This document shows, piece by piece, positions 52,962-61,316 of a stretch of 61,316 nt of DNA. The number at the start of each line of letters is the position of its first letter. The first letter of the stretch is position 1. The DNA is from Pseudomonas sp. ISL-84. GTDB lineage: Bacteria > Bacillota > Bacilli > Bacillales > Cytobacillaceae. Made by a program: the position numbers and the translations under genes. The stretch covers positions 1 to 61,316 of the forward strand of contig JAGGRA010000060.1 of the NCBI GenBank assembly GCA_018613035.1. The letters run 5' to 3'. Under the pieces are notes generated by a model that did no database searches, was not told the origin of the DNA, and saw only the letters and a list, made by a program, of their open reading frames with translations.

Positions 52962-55900
52962 GGCCATTAAAATTAAAGATGCAAGCGTTCGGCCCTTATG
53001 CAGACAGTGAGCACATTGACTTTACAGAGCTTGGAAACCGGACGATGTTTGTTATTTCTGGAAAGACTGGTTCCGGAAAAACGACCATATTTGATGGGAT
53101 CAGCTATGCGATTTACGGAAAAGCAAGCGGTGAGGACCGCAATGGACCAGAACTTAGAAGTCAGTTTGCCAAAAACGAAACACTGACTGAAGTTTCTCTT
53201 GAATTTACATTAAGAAATAAAGCATATTACATTACCAGATCGCCTCAGCAGGAAAAGAAAAAAGAACGTGGCGATGGGACAACAACAGTAAGTGCCAAAG
53301 CAGAACTCTACATTTATGATGAAAATGGCAGCCGGCAGCTTCTTGCGTCCAATGTCAGGGATGTCGATGAAAAAATAAAGGAAATCATGATTATAGACAG
53401 CAACCAATTCAGGCAAATCCTGATGATCCCTCAGGGTGAATTCAGGAAACTTCTTACCTCGGAGAGCAAGGAAAAGGAAGTAATCCTTCAGCGGCTATTT
53501 CACACCCAGATTTATAAGCGGATTGAAGAAAAGCTAAAAGAGTATGCTTCTGAGCTAAAAAGAACAGTTGAAGACCAAGTAAAGCTTCGTGATCAGCTTT
53601 TACTCCAGGTGCAGGCAGTTTTTAATGAGGAACTTAAGGCATATTTGGAAGCTGGCAGTGTAAATGACACAATCTTGCTGCCTCTTGTAAATGCAGAAAT
53701 TGTGCATATGTCGGAAGGGTTAGAGGAATTAACGGATGCTGGCAAGAAGCAGAAAGAAAAAAGAGACAATCTGCAGCAAAAGCTGTATGAAGCTGAAACC
53801 ATAGTTAAACAGCTGAAGGCAAAAGAAGATCTGAAACTAAGGAAAGATGATCTGGATGGGTTAAAAGAACAATTTGCAGGGAAGGAAAAACTTATTTCGC
53901 TTGCACAGAAAGCAGCTTTGCTTAGCCAGCAGGAGCAGCTTTGCCACGAAATAAAAAAGGATTTAGACCTTTCAAATGAGGAGCTTACTGCACTTAAGAA
54001 AAGCATTACTTCCTTAGCCGGCCTATTAGCGGAAAACGAAGAAAGATGGGAAGCTGAAAAGAAACGTGAAGATGAAAGAAAGCAAGCTGGGGAGAATGTT
54101 AACCGGCTGCAAAACATGAAAGAGGATATCCACTCTTATGCGGAAGTAGAAAAGCAAGTTCGTTTGCTTGAAGAAAAGCTGGAAAACCTCCGTCTTCAAA
54201 AAAAGAATAAGGATGAAGCAATTAAAAACTCTGAACATAAAATTCAAGTATTGGCTGAGGAAAAACAGAATATTGAAAAGTGTCATTTAAAGCTTATGGA
54301 GAATGACCGGCGGCTGGAAAAAATGACTGAAGAAATAGAACGGCTTCATAAATATGAAGAACAGCAGGGCGAGTATTTGCTAGCTCTCGAAGTATTTGAA
54401 AAAAAGAAAAGCTACTTTGAACAGGCAACATCCAGGCTGGAAGATGCCAGAATGCTTGTTGAGGAGTTGGAGCGTAAATGGCTCCATGGACAAGCATCCA
54501 TCTTGGCAAATCAGCTGCAACATGGTGAAGCCTGTCCGGTTTGCGGCTCAGATCATCATCCTAATCCGGCTGTATCGCAAACGGATATTCCTGATGAAAA
54601 AGATTTAAAAGCAGCAAAACGGCAGGCTGCTGAAATCGAAGCTGATAAAGCGAAAGCAGAGTCATCGTTCTATGAATCTCAATCAAACGTAAAATCTATT
54701 GAAAATGCTTTATGTGAACTATTTAAACTCATACAAAAACATCAGCCAGATTTGGAAGAGGAACAGCTTCCGGTTATTAAGTGTACTCTTCTTGCTCAAA
54801 GAAAGGATCTCTTAAACATTCAGGATGATTTAAAGAAAAAGAGCACCAGGCTGGAAGCATGCACCTTAGAAATGGAAAAATCTCATCAACACAAGGAAGT
54901 GCTGGCTGCAGAAATAGACTCGCTGCAAAGTCATATAAATGATACCGCGATTCTCCATGCTGAAAAGAAAGGCAACTTGACAAGGATGACTGAAACGATA
55001 CCGGAAAATCTGCGGTCTATTGAAGCATACCAGGCCAATCTGAAAGCAGCGGTCGATAAACTGGAGACTTTGCAAAAAATACTGGAAATTGCACAACAGA
55101 AATATCAGGATACAAAGGCAGCTTATATGGCTGAACAGGCAAAAATGGAGACCATTGAAAGGCAAACTGGTAAGCTTGAGGAAAAGCTAACAGTTGAAAG
55201 ACAGAACTTTGTTCAGCGAATGAAGGATCAAGGCTTTGAAGCATATGGAGAATACCGAAATGCAAAAAAATCCGAATATGAAATTCGTGCGCTGGAAGTA
55301 GAAGTTCGGGAATATCGTGAAGAAGTACGGTCAGTTAGTGACCGTTATTCGGAACTCTTACAGCTTTTAGAGGGTGTTGAAAAGCCAGATATAGTAAGTC
55401 TGCAAGCAATCTTAAAAGAAACAGATGACCAGCTAAAACAGCTGCAGGATCAATATACAAATCTGTATATGAAAAAGAAGCATAATGAAGAAACGTCACA
55501 AAAAATAACAGAAATTAATGAAAAAATGAAGGCCCTTGAAGAACGTTATAAAGTGATTGGACATTTATATGAAATTTCAAAAGGACAGAACACATATAGA
55601 GTTACTTTTGAGAGATTTGTACTTGCTGCATTTCTGGACGATATACTCAGAGAAGCAAATGGGCGATTAACCCGGATGACAAGCGGCCGGTACCAATTGC
55701 TGAGGAAAACGGACCGCTCAAAGGGAAATGCGCAAAGCGGACTTGAACTGCTTGTGTTCGACCAGTATACAGGCCAGGAAAGGCATGTCAAAACATTATC
55801 AGGCGGAGAAAGTTTTAAAGCAGCATTAGCTCTTGCACTTGGCTTGGCTGATGTAGTCCAGCAGTACGCCGGCGGAGTTTCTCTTGAGACGATGTTCATT

Positions 55901-56092
55901 GATGAAGGATTTGGCACACTTGATCCTGAATCATTAGATCAGGCAATTGAGGCTTTAATCGATATTCAAAGCAGCGGCAGACTTGTTGGCATTATTTCCC
56001 ATGTTCCTGAATTAAAGGAAAGAATCGACGCCCGCCTTGAAGTAACCGCGAGCCAGACAGGCAGCAGCACGGAGTTTCAATTTTTAAATTAG
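52958..56092 (+). CDS. sbcC: Nuclease SbcCD subunit C
   Basis: This 1044-residue SMC/Rad50-like ATPase has Walker A GKTGSGKTT (35-43), long coiled-coil arms (about 180-850) around the zinc hook ACPVCGSDHHP near residue 525, the ABC signature LSGGESFK and Walker B TMFIDEGFGTLD close to the C terminus. It forms the head-and-hook clamp of the SbcCD nuclease. Its ATG overlaps the sbcD stop (ATGA), so the two are translationally coupled. The length is normal for the family. Confidence 0.96.
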   Translation: MRPLKLKMQAFGPYADSEHIDFTELGNRTMFVISGKTGSGKTTIFDGISYAIYGKASGEDRNGPELRSQFAKNETLTEVSLEFTLRNKAYYITRSPQQEKKKERGDGTTTVSAKAELYIYDENGSRQLLASNVRDVDEKIKEIMIIDSNQFRQILMIPQGEFRKLLTSESKEKEVILQRLFHTQIYKRIEEKLKEYASELKRTVEDQVKLRDQLLLQVQAVFNEELKAYLEAGSVNDTILLPLVNAEIVHMSEGLEELTDAGKKQKEKRDNLQQKLYEAETIVKQLKAKEDLKLRKDDLDGLKEQFAGKEKLISLAQKAALLSQQEQLCHEIKKDLDLSNEELTALKKSITSLAGLLAENEERWEAEKKREDERKQAGENVNRLQNMKEDIHSYAEVEKQVRLLEEKLENLRLQKKNKDEAIKNSEHKIQVLAEEKQNIEKCHLKLMENDRRLEKMTEEIERLHKYEEQQGEYLLALEVFEKKKSYFEQATSRLEDARMLVEELERKWLHGQASILANQLQHGEACPVCGSDHHPNPAVSQTDIPDEKDLKAAKRQAAEIEADKAKAESSFYESQSNVKSIENALCELFKLIQKHQPDLEEEQLPVIKCTLLAQRKDLLNIQDDLKKKSTRLEACTLEMEKSHQHKEVLAAEIDSLQSHINDTAILHAEKKGNLTRMTETIPENLRSIEAYQANLKAAVDKLETLQKILEIAQQKYQDTKAAYMAEQAKMETIERQTGKLEEKLTVERQNFVQRMKDQGFEAYGEYRNAKKSEYEIRALEVEVREYREEVRSVSDRYSELLQLLEGVEKPDIVSLQAILKETDDQLKQLQDQYTNLYMKKKHNEETSQKITEINEKMKALEERYKVIGHLYEISKGQNTYRVTFERFVLAAFLDDILREANGRLTRMTSGRYQLLRKTDRSKGNAQSGLELLVFDQYTGQERHVKTLSGGESFKAALALALGLADVVQQYAGGVSLETMFIDEGFGTLDPESLDQAIEALIDIQSSGRLVGIISHVPELKERIDARLEVTASQTGSSTEFQFLN

Positions 56093-56155
56093 TTAAAAAT
56101 AGAAAGATAGCTAGCCTATCATTTCTAAATTTCAAAAGAAAGAAGGTGATGAAAG

Positions 56156-56833
56156 TTGGTTAAGAGAGTAGCTTTATCGTGGAGCGGCGGCAAAGACAGC
56201 TGTTTAGCTTTAGAGGCTTTAGTAAAGCAGGGTGTTGAAGTCACATGTCTAATAACAACAGTTCCAGCAGAGATCGGCAGAACTTTTGGCCATGGAGAAA
56301 AGACTGAATTGATTACTCTCCAGGCTAATTCTTTATCTATACCTGTTGAATTCATTGCTTGTTCTTATGAAAATTACACCGAACGTTACGTTAGTGAATT
56401 AAAAAGATTAAAAGATAAATTTGAACTTACAGGCATTGCCTATGGTGACTTGTACATGGATGGACATCGTGAATGGGGCGAAAAGGTAGCAGCGGAATCA
56501 GGAGTAAAAGCTGTTTATCCTCTTTGGATGAAGGCAAAAGATAGTATAGAGGCATTAGAAACTTTTGTGGAATCCGGTTATAAGGCCAAAGTAATTCGTG
56601 TTCGTGAGGATGTACTGGATTCTTCCTGGCTGGGCAGAGAACTTAATACTGCCTTTTTGCGTGATATCCAAAATGAAGCTGTTTGCCCGATGGGGGAATC
56701 TGGAGAGTATCATACTTTTGTATATGACGGCCCATTGTTCTCGCAAAAGATTCAACTAGCTTCACCTAAATTAATACAGCTTGAAACCACCAAAAAGCTG
56801 GAATTTGGAGAATATAAACTTATCGCAAAATAA
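56156..56833 (+). CDS. Dph6/MJ0570-like ATP-pyrophosphatase (diphthine-ammonia ligase related)
   Basis: This 225-residue PP-loop protein has SWSGGKDSCLALEAL (residues 8-22), GIAYGDLYMDGHREW and CPMGESGEYHTFVYDGP near the C terminus, all typical of the Dph6-related group. Bacteria lack diphthamide, so a different amidation or thiolation is likely; some relatives act in cobalamin or tRNA-like pathways. The TTG start at 56156 follows AGAAGGTGATG at the right distance, and no in-frame ATG competes. It sits behind sbcC with a 63-bp gap. Confidence 0.88.
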   Translation: MVKRVALSWSGGKDSCLALEALVKQGVEVTCLITTVPAEIGRTFGHGEKTELITLQANSLSIPVEFIACSYENYTERYVSELKRLKDKFELTGIAYGDLYMDGHREWGEKVAAESGVKAVYPLWMKAKDSIEALETFVESGYKAKVIRVREDVLDSSWLGRELNTAFLRDIQNEAVCPMGESGEYHTFVYDGPLFSQKIQLASPKLIQLETTKKLEFGEYKLIAK

Positions 56834-56854
56834 AAGAGAAAACATCCCGATATC

Positions 56855-56888
56855 TTTGACAGTTATTTATTTAGGCTTAACTGTCAAA
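56855..56888 (+). other. Inverted repeat between the ATPase and SET genes
   Basis: TTTGACAGTTA (56855-56865) pairs perfectly over 11 bp with TAACTGTCAAA (56878-56888). No T-run follows (CATAAAAAAT), so it is either a weak terminator or an operator for the SET gene. Confidence 0.5.
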
Positions 56889-56934
56889 CATAAAAAATAA
56901 AACACGTCTTAGACGAGAATGAGCAGGTAACTAA

Positions 56935-57309
56935 ATGATTGAAATCAAAACATCTACGCTTAGTGATGGCGAACATAACAGAGGAGTATTTGCAACACGT
57001 GATATTAAAAAGGGAGAACTAATCCATGAAGCACCAGTCCTGCCTTACCCCAATGAAGAGCATCAGCATATAGAAAAAACCGCCCTTGCTGATTATGCCT
57101 TCGAATATGGATCCAAACACAGCGCTATCCTTTTAGGGTATGGCATGCTTTTTAACCATTCCTATAAACCAAATGCTGTTTATGATATTAATTTTGATAA
57201 CCACACTTTTGACTTTTTTGCCTATAAAGATATAAAAGCGGGAGAAGAAATACTTATCAATTATAATGGGGAAGTTGATAATAACGATCCGCTTTGGTTT
57301 AATCAGTAA
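56935..57309 (+). CDS. SET domain protein
   Basis: This 124-residue stand-alone SET domain has the N-terminal strand GVFATRDIKKGELI, the NHSYKPNAVY signature (NHSCxPN type) and GEEILINYNGE at the C terminus. In eukaryotes these motifs bind S-adenosylmethionine and lysine for protein methylation. The cysteine-rich post-SET segment is missing. Bacterial SET proteins may methylate ribosomal or nucleoid proteins; the target here is unknown. The ATG follows GAATGAGCAGGTAAC, a weak ribosome site. Confidence 0.9.
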   Translation: MIEIKTSTLSDGEHNRGVFATRDIKKGELIHEAPVLPYPNEEHQHIEKTALADYAFEYGSKHSAILLGYGMLFNHSYKPNAVYDINFDNHTFDFFAYKDIKAGEEILINYNGEVDNNDPLWFNQ

Positions 57310-57421
57310 TGATTTTTATCCAGCGGAGTAAAAATTTTTTCATGATGTTTGTTTTAAAAGAAGGAATATAGAAATAATCATCAAAATTAATTGATAGCCG
57401 TTCTGAAGGAGGAGAGTTATT

Positions 57422-58153
57422 ATGTCCGGAGTATTTTCTCATGATTATAATACTTTCCCTTTTATTGCTTTTACAGCTTCTCATCTTTTAATGATTTTCT
57501 TATTTGCTGTCGTTTCTGCCATTATGTTTATATTTAGAGGTCGCCTTCGAAACATGGACGGCCAGGTCAGGAAGATAATGTTTTTCTTGCTTTTTACTAT
57601 GGAACTCTTTTACCATATATGGCTTTACAAAGGCGGCTATTGGGATGTTACCTTCGCTTTGCCGCTCCATCTCTGTTCGATTAGTCTAATTCTCTGTTTG
57701 ATATTATTAGCAACTAAATCTAAAGTGGTTTTCCAAATTGTTTATTTCATTGGCATTGTCGGTGCTCTAATGGCTATTCTGACTCCAGAGCTTTTTTTAG
57801 GCTTCCCTCACTTTCGTTATTTTCAATTTTTCATCACACATAATTTAATAATATGGACTTGCCTTTATTTTGTGTTTGTCCATAACTATAGGCCCACAGG
57901 TAAAGGTTTGCTCATGTCTATCCTATTTTTAAATATAAGTGCGGCTGGTGCTTTTCTGGCAAACAAACTTACAGACGGTAACTATATGTTCCTTTCCTAT
58001 AAACCAGATAATGCTACTTTATTAGATTATTTTGGTCCTTATCCTTTTTACATATTTTCACTTGAAGGGGCTGCAATATTGCTGTTTATTATGTTGCTGG
58101 TGCCGTTCAAATTGAAAGATAGAGAAATTGCAAGAAAGGAGCAATCCTCATGA
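57422..58153 (+). CDS. YwaF-like (TIGR02206) integral membrane protein
   Basis: This 243-residue protein has seven predicted membrane helices and the family features ELFYHIWLYKGGYWD, LPLHLCSISLILCLILL and HFRYFQFFITHNLIIW. The function of TIGR02206 proteins is unknown. The ATG at 57422 follows AAGGAGGAGAG. The next gene, coaW, starts inside its last codons (ATGA overlap, 4 bp), so the two are co-translated, but no metabolic link to CoA is established. Confidence 0.9.
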   Translation: MSGVFSHDYNTFPFIAFTASHLLMIFLFAVVSAIMFIFRGRLRNMDGQVRKIMFFLLFTMELFYHIWLYKGGYWDVTFALPLHLCSISLILCLILLATKSKVVFQIVYFIGIVGALMAILTPELFLGFPHFRYFQFFITHNLIIWTCLYFVFVHNYRPTGKGLLMSILFLNISAAGAFLANKLTDGNYMFLSYKPDNATLLDYFGPYPFYIFSLEGAAILLFIMLLVPFKLKDREIARKEQSS

Positions 58154-58956
58154 AAACTGTTAAAATTGGGATAGATGCGGGCGGAACATTACTGAAGATG
58201 ATTTATGAAGAAAGCGGACGCTTTCACTATAAAACCTATTCAATGGATGACTTGCAGAGTTCTATGAGTTGGCTGAAAGTGACTGCAGCTGGCGCATACG
58301 TTGCATTAACAGGCGGCCAATCAGAATTTCTTAAAAAGAATTACTTTCCGAATGCCATCACAGTTTCTGAATTTCAGGCAAACTGTGAAGGAGCTGCTTT
58401 CTTGATGAAGCAGGAAGGGATAACAAAGGAAAACTATTTGCTGATTAATATTGGAACCGGTACGTCCATTTATCTATGTAAGGCCAGGGAATATACTCGA
58501 ATATTAGGGAGCGGTATCGGCGGAGGCACATTTTTGGGGCTTGGGAAACTCATTACTGGTATAACAGACTTTTCAGATTTGGTTTCTTTGGCTAGAAATG
58601 GTGAAGCTGCGGCTGCAGATTTGCTGGTTAAAGATATCTACCACCCTTCTAAACCTCCAATAGACGGATGCCTGACTGCAAGTAATTTTGGAAAAATCAG
58701 GAAAAGTGAAGATGTAAGCAATGAAGACAAAATAGCAAGCTTAACCAATATGATTGCAGAAACCATTGTACTTTTAAGCATGCAGGCAGCTTCCCAGCAT
58801 CGAATTAATGACATCGTTTATATTGGAAATACTCTCAAAAACAATATGCAGCTTAATAGCCGTATAGGGTTTTACACCAACATGCTTGGCCTAAATCCAG
58901 TTTTTGTTCAGAATGGGGAATACAGTGGTGCTGTAGGGGCTTTCTTGTCTTTATAA
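58150..58956 (+). CDS. coaW: Type II pantothenate kinase
   Basis: This 268-residue ASKHA-fold kinase has phosphate-binding GIDAGGTLLK near the N terminus, INIGTGTSIYL mid-protein and ILGSGIGGGTFLGLGK. It phosphorylates pantothenate, the first step of CoA synthesis. Type II enzymes of this length occur in staphylococci and some Bacilli and lack CoA feedback. The ATG overlaps the upstream YwaF-like gene by 4 bp. In a genome region rich in CoA-transferases the enzyme is a housekeeping CoA supplier. Confidence 0.93.
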   Translation: MKTVKIGIDAGGTLLKMIYEESGRFHYKTYSMDDLQSSMSWLKVTAAGAYVALTGGQSEFLKKNYFPNAITVSEFQANCEGAAFLMKQEGITKENYLLINIGTGTSIYLCKAREYTRILGSGIGGGTFLGLGKLITGITDFSDLVSLARNGEAAAADLLVKDIYHPSKPPIDGCLTASNFGKIRKSEDVSNEDKIASLTNMIAETIVLLSMQAASQHRINDIVYIGNTLKNNMQLNSRIGFYTNMLGLNPVFVQNGEYSGAVGAFLSL

Positions 58957-58967
58957 TACCTTTTTAC

Positions 58968-59240
58968 AGAAGGCTGTTTTCTTAAAAATTGTTGTTTTTG
59001 AATAGATTTGTTAATAAACACAATTGATAAAAAGGTTGGTTGATTGGAGCGTAAGGTGCTAATCCCGCGAAAATGCATTCGCATTTCCTTCGTGCTTTGA
59101 TTATTGGAGGATACTTATTCAAGGTCCCGCGGATCGCTGAGTATCCTGGAGCGGAAATCAACCTCTCTACAATACTTGTTTAAAATGCAACAAAGTTTGC
59201 GAAAAAAAATAAACTAAGTTTGCAAAAACAGGCTTTTTTT
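58968..59240 (+). repeat. Dispersed palindromic repeat, copy 4, with both tails
   Basis: The core 59038-59163 starts GGTTGATTGGAGCG and ends GAGCGGAAATCAACC. Left of it, GAAGGCTGTTTTC and TTGTTG (58972-59002) mirror the right tail GCAACAAAGTTTGCGAA with AACAGGCTTTTTTT (59187-59240), so the whole unit is a long imperfect palindrome between coaW and selB. The right tail may also end transcription by its T-run. Confidence 0.75.
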
Positions 59241-59284
59241 CAGGATACAGTTAAAAAGAATGTAAATAGAAGTAGGTGGCAGAT

Positions 59285-61177
59285 TTGACGAAGAGATATT
59301 TTACTATAGGCATGGCAGGACATATCGACCATGGAAAAACAACTTTAACTAAAGCTTTAACAAATGTAGATACTGATAGGTTAAAAGAAGAAATAGAACG
59401 GCAAATATCCATTGAGCTCGGGTTTGCTCCTTTATATGAAGATGAAGAAATTCAAATATCTGTAGTGGATGTACCTGGGCATGAACGTTTTATACGGCAG
59501 ATGATCGCCGGTGTGGCGGGAATAGACTTAGTCGTACTAGTAGTAGCCGCTGATGAAGGGGTAATGCCCCAAACAAAAGAACACCTTGAAATTCTTGATT
59601 TTCTTGGGATCCGAAATGGGATTGTCGCTATTACGAAAATTGATCGAGTTGACGAAGAATTTATAGACCTTGTAAAAGAAGAAATAATCGAGGAACTTAA
59701 AGGAACAGTGTTTGAACGTGTTCCGTTTGTTTTAACAGATAGTTTGTCCCTTAATGGAATTGATGAACTAAAGCAATTAATCGTACATACTTTGAAGGAA
59801 CAGGACACCCGGGATGCCAAAGGGGCTTTCCGTCTGCCGATAGATCAGGTATTCACTGTTAAGGGGCAAGGAACGGTTGTAAGGGGAACAGTTTATGAAG
59901 GACGGATTGAAGAAGGAAAGCCTCTTAAAATACTGCCAAAAGGACTTGAGGTAAGGGCTCGGCAGCTCCAGGTGCACCATCAGGCTGCAAATGCCGCCTT
60001 TGCAGGGCAAAGGGTTGCAATTAACCTTTCGGGGGTATCTAAGGAAGACATTGAGCGTGGTGAGGTGCTTGTTTCTTCTGAACATTTTAGCGTAACGAAA
60101 ACCATTGATGTTGCAGTTAGAATGGTTGAAGATCTTGAACATTTAATAAAACAGCGAATGCCCATTAAATGCCATATTGGGACAGCTGAAGTTATGGGCA
60201 GAATCGTATTTTTTGATCGTAATGAATTAACCGATAGCGATGGGGAAATTCTCTGCCAGCTGCGATTGGACGAAGAGATTGTAACCAAAAGGGGAGACAG
60301 GTTTATTTTGAGAAGGCCCAGTCCCCAGGAGACAATCGGAGGCGGCTGGGTCATTGATCCCAACGGCGAGAAATATCGGTTTGGGTTAAATACCATAGAG
60401 GAATTAACCAAGAAAAAGGAGGGCAGCCCTAAAGATAGAATTATGGCTGCGTTAACAGAAGGTAAGAGTCTGTCGCTTTTTGAAATAATGACAAGAACTT
60501 CACTAGATGAAGTGACAGTAAAAGAAGAACTGACAGATGCAGACTTCATTAGTATAAACAGCAAAGAATTTACACTCTTTGCTTTAAAAGAAACCATTGA
60601 GGAAGAAATATATGACCGTTTGCATGAGTTTCACCATGAACACCCGATGAAGCAAGGGTTAAATAAAGCAGAACTTCTGCAGGTTATGCAGAAAGCCTAT
60701 CCGAAAATGCTTGTTGAATTTGTGATTAGCCGTGGCATTGAAGGTAGTATTTACAGAAGAAAAGGGCAATATTTACAAAATGCTGATTTCCAGCCGCACA
60801 TCCCACAAAACTGGAAAAAACGTAGTGAAAATCTACTGGCTGATTTAAAAAAGGATGGTTTAAAAGTAAAGCATTTTGATGATTATTACCATTCTGCTGG
60901 GATTCCGGAAGTTCTAAAAGGTGATTTGAAGCGTTTTTTAGAAGAGCAGGGAACAATCGTACCACTTGATGGGCAATTCTATTGGCATGGAGATCATTTC
61001 AGGGAAGCAGTAGATAAACTAAAAAAAGATACAAGTACAGAATTTGATGTCGGAGATGCGAAGGAAGTACTGGGGCTTTCCAGAAAATATATGATTCCTT
61101 TTTTAGAGAGGCTCGACTCCATGGGACTTACAAACAGAATTGAGAACAAAAGAGTTTGGAGAAAAACAGATCTTTAA
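59285..61177 (+). CDS. selB: Selenocysteine-specific elongation factor SelB
   Basis: This 630-residue protein combines an EF-Tu-like GTPase (G1 GHIDHGKT at 12-19, DVPGHERFIR, TKIDRVDE) with two beta-barrel domains and C-terminal winged helices (about 390-630) that bind the SECIS hairpin. It delivers Sec-tRNA to recoded UGA codons. TTG 59285 is the preferred start, five nt after TAGGTGG; a GTG at 59276 in the same frame would add three residues. No selA, selD, selC tRNA or selenoprotein gene is in the window. Confidence 0.92.
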   Translation: MTKRYFTIGMAGHIDHGKTTLTKALTNVDTDRLKEEIERQISIELGFAPLYEDEEIQISVVDVPGHERFIRQMIAGVAGIDLVVLVVAADEGVMPQTKEHLEILDFLGIRNGIVAITKIDRVDEEFIDLVKEEIIEELKGTVFERVPFVLTDSLSLNGIDELKQLIVHTLKEQDTRDAKGAFRLPIDQVFTVKGQGTVVRGTVYEGRIEEGKPLKILPKGLEVRARQLQVHHQAANAAFAGQRVAINLSGVSKEDIERGEVLVSSEHFSVTKTIDVAVRMVEDLEHLIKQRMPIKCHIGTAEVMGRIVFFDRNELTDSDGEILCQLRLDEEIVTKRGDRFILRRPSPQETIGGGWVIDPNGEKYRFGLNTIEELTKKKEGSPKDRIMAALTEGKSLSLFEIMTRTSLDEVTVKEELTDADFISINSKEFTLFALKETIEEEIYDRLHEFHHEHPMKQGLNKAELLQVMQKAYPKMLVEFVISRGIEGSIYRRKGQYLQNADFQPHIPQNWKKRSENLLADLKKDGLKVKHFDDYYHSAGIPEVLKGDLKRFLEEQGTIVPLDGQFYWHGDHFREAVDKLKKDTSTEFDVGDAKEVLGLSRKYMIPFLERLDSMGLTNRIENKRVWRKTDL

Positions 61178-61179
61178 TG

Positions 61180-61209
61180 AAAAGCTGGTCCTTTGGACCG
61201 GCTTTTTTA
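61180..61209 (+). terminator. Rho-independent terminator after selB
   Basis: AAGCTGGTCC (61182-61191) pairs with GGACCGGCTT (61195-61204; one G-T), followed by TTTT. The last 107 bases show no gene. Confidence 0.92.
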
Positions 61210-61316
61210 TTTATATTCGTTATAAAAAGTAAGATAAACAGCTATAGAAAGAAAGGTTCTATAATATTTGTTGGGGTTCTTACACAATTTGAACATAAAA
61301 AATGCACGTAATCATC

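Overview
This is a low-GC Firmicute chromosome segment, most likely from a Bacillaceae genus such as Cytobacillus, Mesobacillus or Neobacillus. The evidence is AGGAGG-type ribosome binding sites, an S-box (SAM-I) riboswitch, 21-bp Zur boxes of the Bacillus type, a cold-shock gene with a long leader, many short U-tailed hairpin terminators, and CstA/cory-CC-star/ArsA, YwaF and CoaW relatives. The genus is inferred; nothing in the window fixes it. No rRNA, tRNA, CRISPR array, transposase or prophage block was seen.

The left 35 kb is a catabolic island. (1) 0.1-11 kb: a VOC protein, a PAS/sigma54 activator, a TRAP-TAXI importer, an RraA-like aldolase, an Ldh_2 dehydrogenase, an ACMSD-type amidohydrolase, a Rieske ferredoxin, a GntR/FCD repressor and a GarR-like dehydrogenase. 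Two copies of an 18-bp sequence containing a perfect GntR/FadR palindrome precede the two operons, which suggests one regulon. (2) 11-17 kb: an alcohol dehydrogenase, an aldehyde dehydrogenase and a complete TctCBA importer, abutted by a LysR gene. (3) 18-21 kb: KorAB. (4) 21-25.7 kb: HMG-CoA lyase, enoyl-CoA hydratase, acyl-CoA dehydrogenase and a class III CoA-transferase. This order matches activation, desaturation, hydration and cleavage of a 3-methylglutarate-like diacid. (5) 25.7-30.4 kb: a sigma54 activator divergent from an omega-aminotransferase and an APC permease, with a visible activator site and a -24/-12 promoter. (6) 32-35 kb: an attenuator-like leader RNA followed by a class III CoA-transferase, a glutaryl-CoA-dehydrogenase-like enzyme and a DUF3870 protein.

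The right half is mostly housekeeping and stress genes. It holds CstA/cory-CC-star/ArsA, a frameshifted chemotaxis receptor, AsnA, a Zur-controlled zinc locus (YcgRQ-like genes divergent from a COG0523 GTPase and a cysteine-poor L33), and an SDR. It also holds a DnaB/DnaD-domain protein, an orphan holin-like protein, a cold-shock protein, a DUF421 protein and a SAM-riboswitch-controlled methionine-type transporter. SbcDC, a Dph6-like ATPase, a SET protein, a YwaF-like protein, CoaW and SelB close the window.

At least four, probably five, copies of a GTTGATT...AATCAAC dispersed palindromic repeat lie between genes, and a second hairpin repeat occurs twice. The strongest leads are the unassigned leader RNA at 32149-32340, the GntR two-operator regulon, the CstA/cory-CC-star/ArsA triad and the diacid CoA operons.
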